This document shows, in pieces, positions 62,260 to 64,000 of a stretch of 64,000 nucleotides of DNA. Numbering within the stretch: position 1 is the stretch's first letter; the number at the start of each line of letters is the position of its first letter. The notes under the pieces are model-generated. The model was given only the letters and a program-made list of their open reading frames with translations. It was not told the origin of the DNA and did not search any database. The stretch lies in contig JABAKD010000016.1 of assembly GCA_012845835.1 (NCBI GenBank), forward strand, positions 7,709,919 to 7,773,918. Reading direction: 5' to 3'. The translations under genes and the position numbers were made by a program. This DNA is from Undaria pinnatifida (Eukaryota; Sar; Phaeophyceae; Laminariales; Alariaceae).

Positions 62260-64000
62260 GGTCAGCCGTGAATCGTGGAGTCGTGAGGTGCACCTTGGCT
62301 TATGCGAGGCTGTTGTGTCGATGTTCTTGTGCTTTTTGGTTTTTCTTGAGTCTGAGAGTTCACTCAAAATTGTGGCGTGTTTGTGAGGGGTTGGATGAAC
62401 GCTGGCCCCGGCGAAAAAGGCTCCATGAAAATATATCTAGGATAAATAATGGAATGAAAAGTGCCGTATGTACTACAGCAGTACCGACAACGTTGCCAAC
62501 TCCGCAGCCCTCACGATTCTGCCGCATCTCCGTAGTTTCGTTTGGTTCGCCTCATACATAAGCTCGTAAGTCTCGTCGCTGACAGGGGCAGCAGGTGCAA
62601 TGGCGGGCACGGGTACACGGCGCAATGCGAATTAGTGCGGACAAAAGCATGGGTACGGGCAGCACGGATGCACGCCAACTCCACCTCCGCCACGCTCAGC
62701 TGTCACCGCCACGACCATCAGCACCACCTCCACAGCAGCAGGGAGCGGGCGAGGCGATCTTCACCTTCACGGTGCAAACGGTAACGGTGGACTCGAAAGA
62801 GCTATTAATAGTGGTGGTGTAGCTCGCCGAGCTTCGGCTTCCACTACTACTGTATCGGAGCCATGGCGCGAGCCAAGTACTCAACACAAACACGGCGGGC
62901 AGTCTGCGGATGGGAGGTCTGCTAGCAGCACAAAGCGCAGCAGGAAAAACGCTTCGCGTACCCGACGAGGCGCAGCCTGTGTACTACTCCGGAGTACAAG
63001 GCAAGACGCCTGCTGCACGCAAAAGAAACTTTATCCTGTGGATCTATTGACAGCACGTGAGCGGTGGGTCTGCGGGAGACACATGGAGCTGGACACATGA
63101 GAGGGAAACACGGCTTCAACCCTGGCATGGGCCGGAAGAGCCGTTTGCACAACAACATATCATACCGGGCGGCAAATGCGGCTGTCCATCGTGAGTGCTT
63201 GCGCCTGAAGTATAAGCCCCGCATAGTGTTGCGGCTGTACTCACGTGGCGAGACATGAACCTGGAGGTGTGTGTGTTGTCTTCATATTAAACCGTTATTT
63301 CTACGCAACGACATCAGCACACCCCGTGTCCGTGCTGATTCTTCATCCTAGAGAGATACTCGTACAAATTAAAATCGTCAGACTGCAAATTATGTGGTCA
63401 CAGACTGTGGGAGGGTAAACCAAGCAATCTCAATTAATCCAGGTAAAGCAAGTGAATTGCTAGCGTACCGGATACGATAACACAACAAAACAAGCCAGAC
63501 CATAAAAATAAGAAAAAAAGACAGAAAGAAGACAAACGACGGGGGGTTTGAAGAATGTGATGCAAGAAGACCAGAAAGGCTGCTAAAGAAGAACAACATA
63601 CGTGCTGAAGAGGAACAGATAGCTGCTGTTGCACGGACGAAACAACACAAAGAGGACGGAGATACCGGCATAAGGCTGGCCGGGCGGGGAGGGAAACAAA
63701 GCAAAAAACAAAACAAAAAAACAGGCCAGACAATAACCGTCAATACTGCCGGTTTCGTGCTTTCCCCATTGAACTCAACGAAAACAACAAAGCAAACTAC
63801 CACTCACTGCTGTAGGGTTCAGGGCTATAGTAGCACACGCTCCACTTATTAGTCGAACCGGTACCTTGCCACACGATCTACCATTTCGTTTCTGCATCGG
63901 TCGATAGCTGTATCAGTACGCCCGCCCCCCCCCCCCCCCGCTGTCCCCCCGGTTTCTCCTGGTTGCTGCTCTTCGCGTTCCACTGCTGCTGCGTGGCGTA
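62260..64000. other. Upstream of the carrier gene; no gene recognised
   Basis: This stretch should hold the carrier promoter. I see no TATA-like box at a convincing distance. A plus frame at 63064-63258 (HNNISYRAANAAVHRECLRL, then KYKPRIVLRLYSRG) is protein-like at its end but unrecognised. Purine-rich sequence with many A runs covers 63480-63725, and a C tract lies at 63924-63941. Confidence 0.4.

Overview
The window looks like nuclear DNA from a repeat-rich, intron-rich eukaryote. Coding sequence occurs as short exons (about 110-730 bases) with GT-AG borders, separated by introns of about 0.7-5.5 kb that are full of retroposon debris, homopolymer tracts and tandem repeats. An interstitial TTAGGG-type telomere repeat lies near 35.4 kb. 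My best guess is a stramenopile, possibly a brown alga; this rests on gene style and repeat texture, not on a diagnostic gene. No rRNA, CRISPR array, bacterial operon or intact tRNA gene was seen.

Two genes could be assembled by eye from splice sites and reading phase, both on the minus strand. Gene 1 runs from about 30.4 kb down to 2.1 kb and probably continues past both ends of what I can follow. Its exons read, N to C: TPR-like helices, an acidic and Gly-rich linker, a SKICH-type beta-sandwich with a very long low-complexity insertion, a linker, a second SKICH-type domain, and the start of an NPHP3/NWD1-type DUF4062 domain. Most junctions agree in phase. This combination of domains is the most interesting protein in the window. 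Gene 2 (62.26 to 48.03 kb) is a mitochondrial 2-oxoglutarate/malate-type carrier in six recognised exons, about 283 residues, with all three carrier signatures; the short last exon was not found.

Other candidate exons, mostly minus strand, lie at 32.6-40.2 kb. They may be upstream exons of gene 1 or belong to another gene.

The rest is mobile and repetitive DNA: 5'-truncated LINE copies and a second retroposon family that both end in a long C tract (explaining many poly-G/poly-C runs), poly(A)-tailed SINEs (one with perfect 12-bp target-site duplications), tRNA-headed SINEs, a decayed BED-finger hAT transposase with a related short element, and many tandem arrays: (GGGTC)n at three loci, a TGACGTG decamer array, (GTT)n, an ATGGT array, and long arrays of a GAACTTCTGGAAGTTC dyad. 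All calls were made by reading the sequence; no alignment, gene predictor or database search was run.
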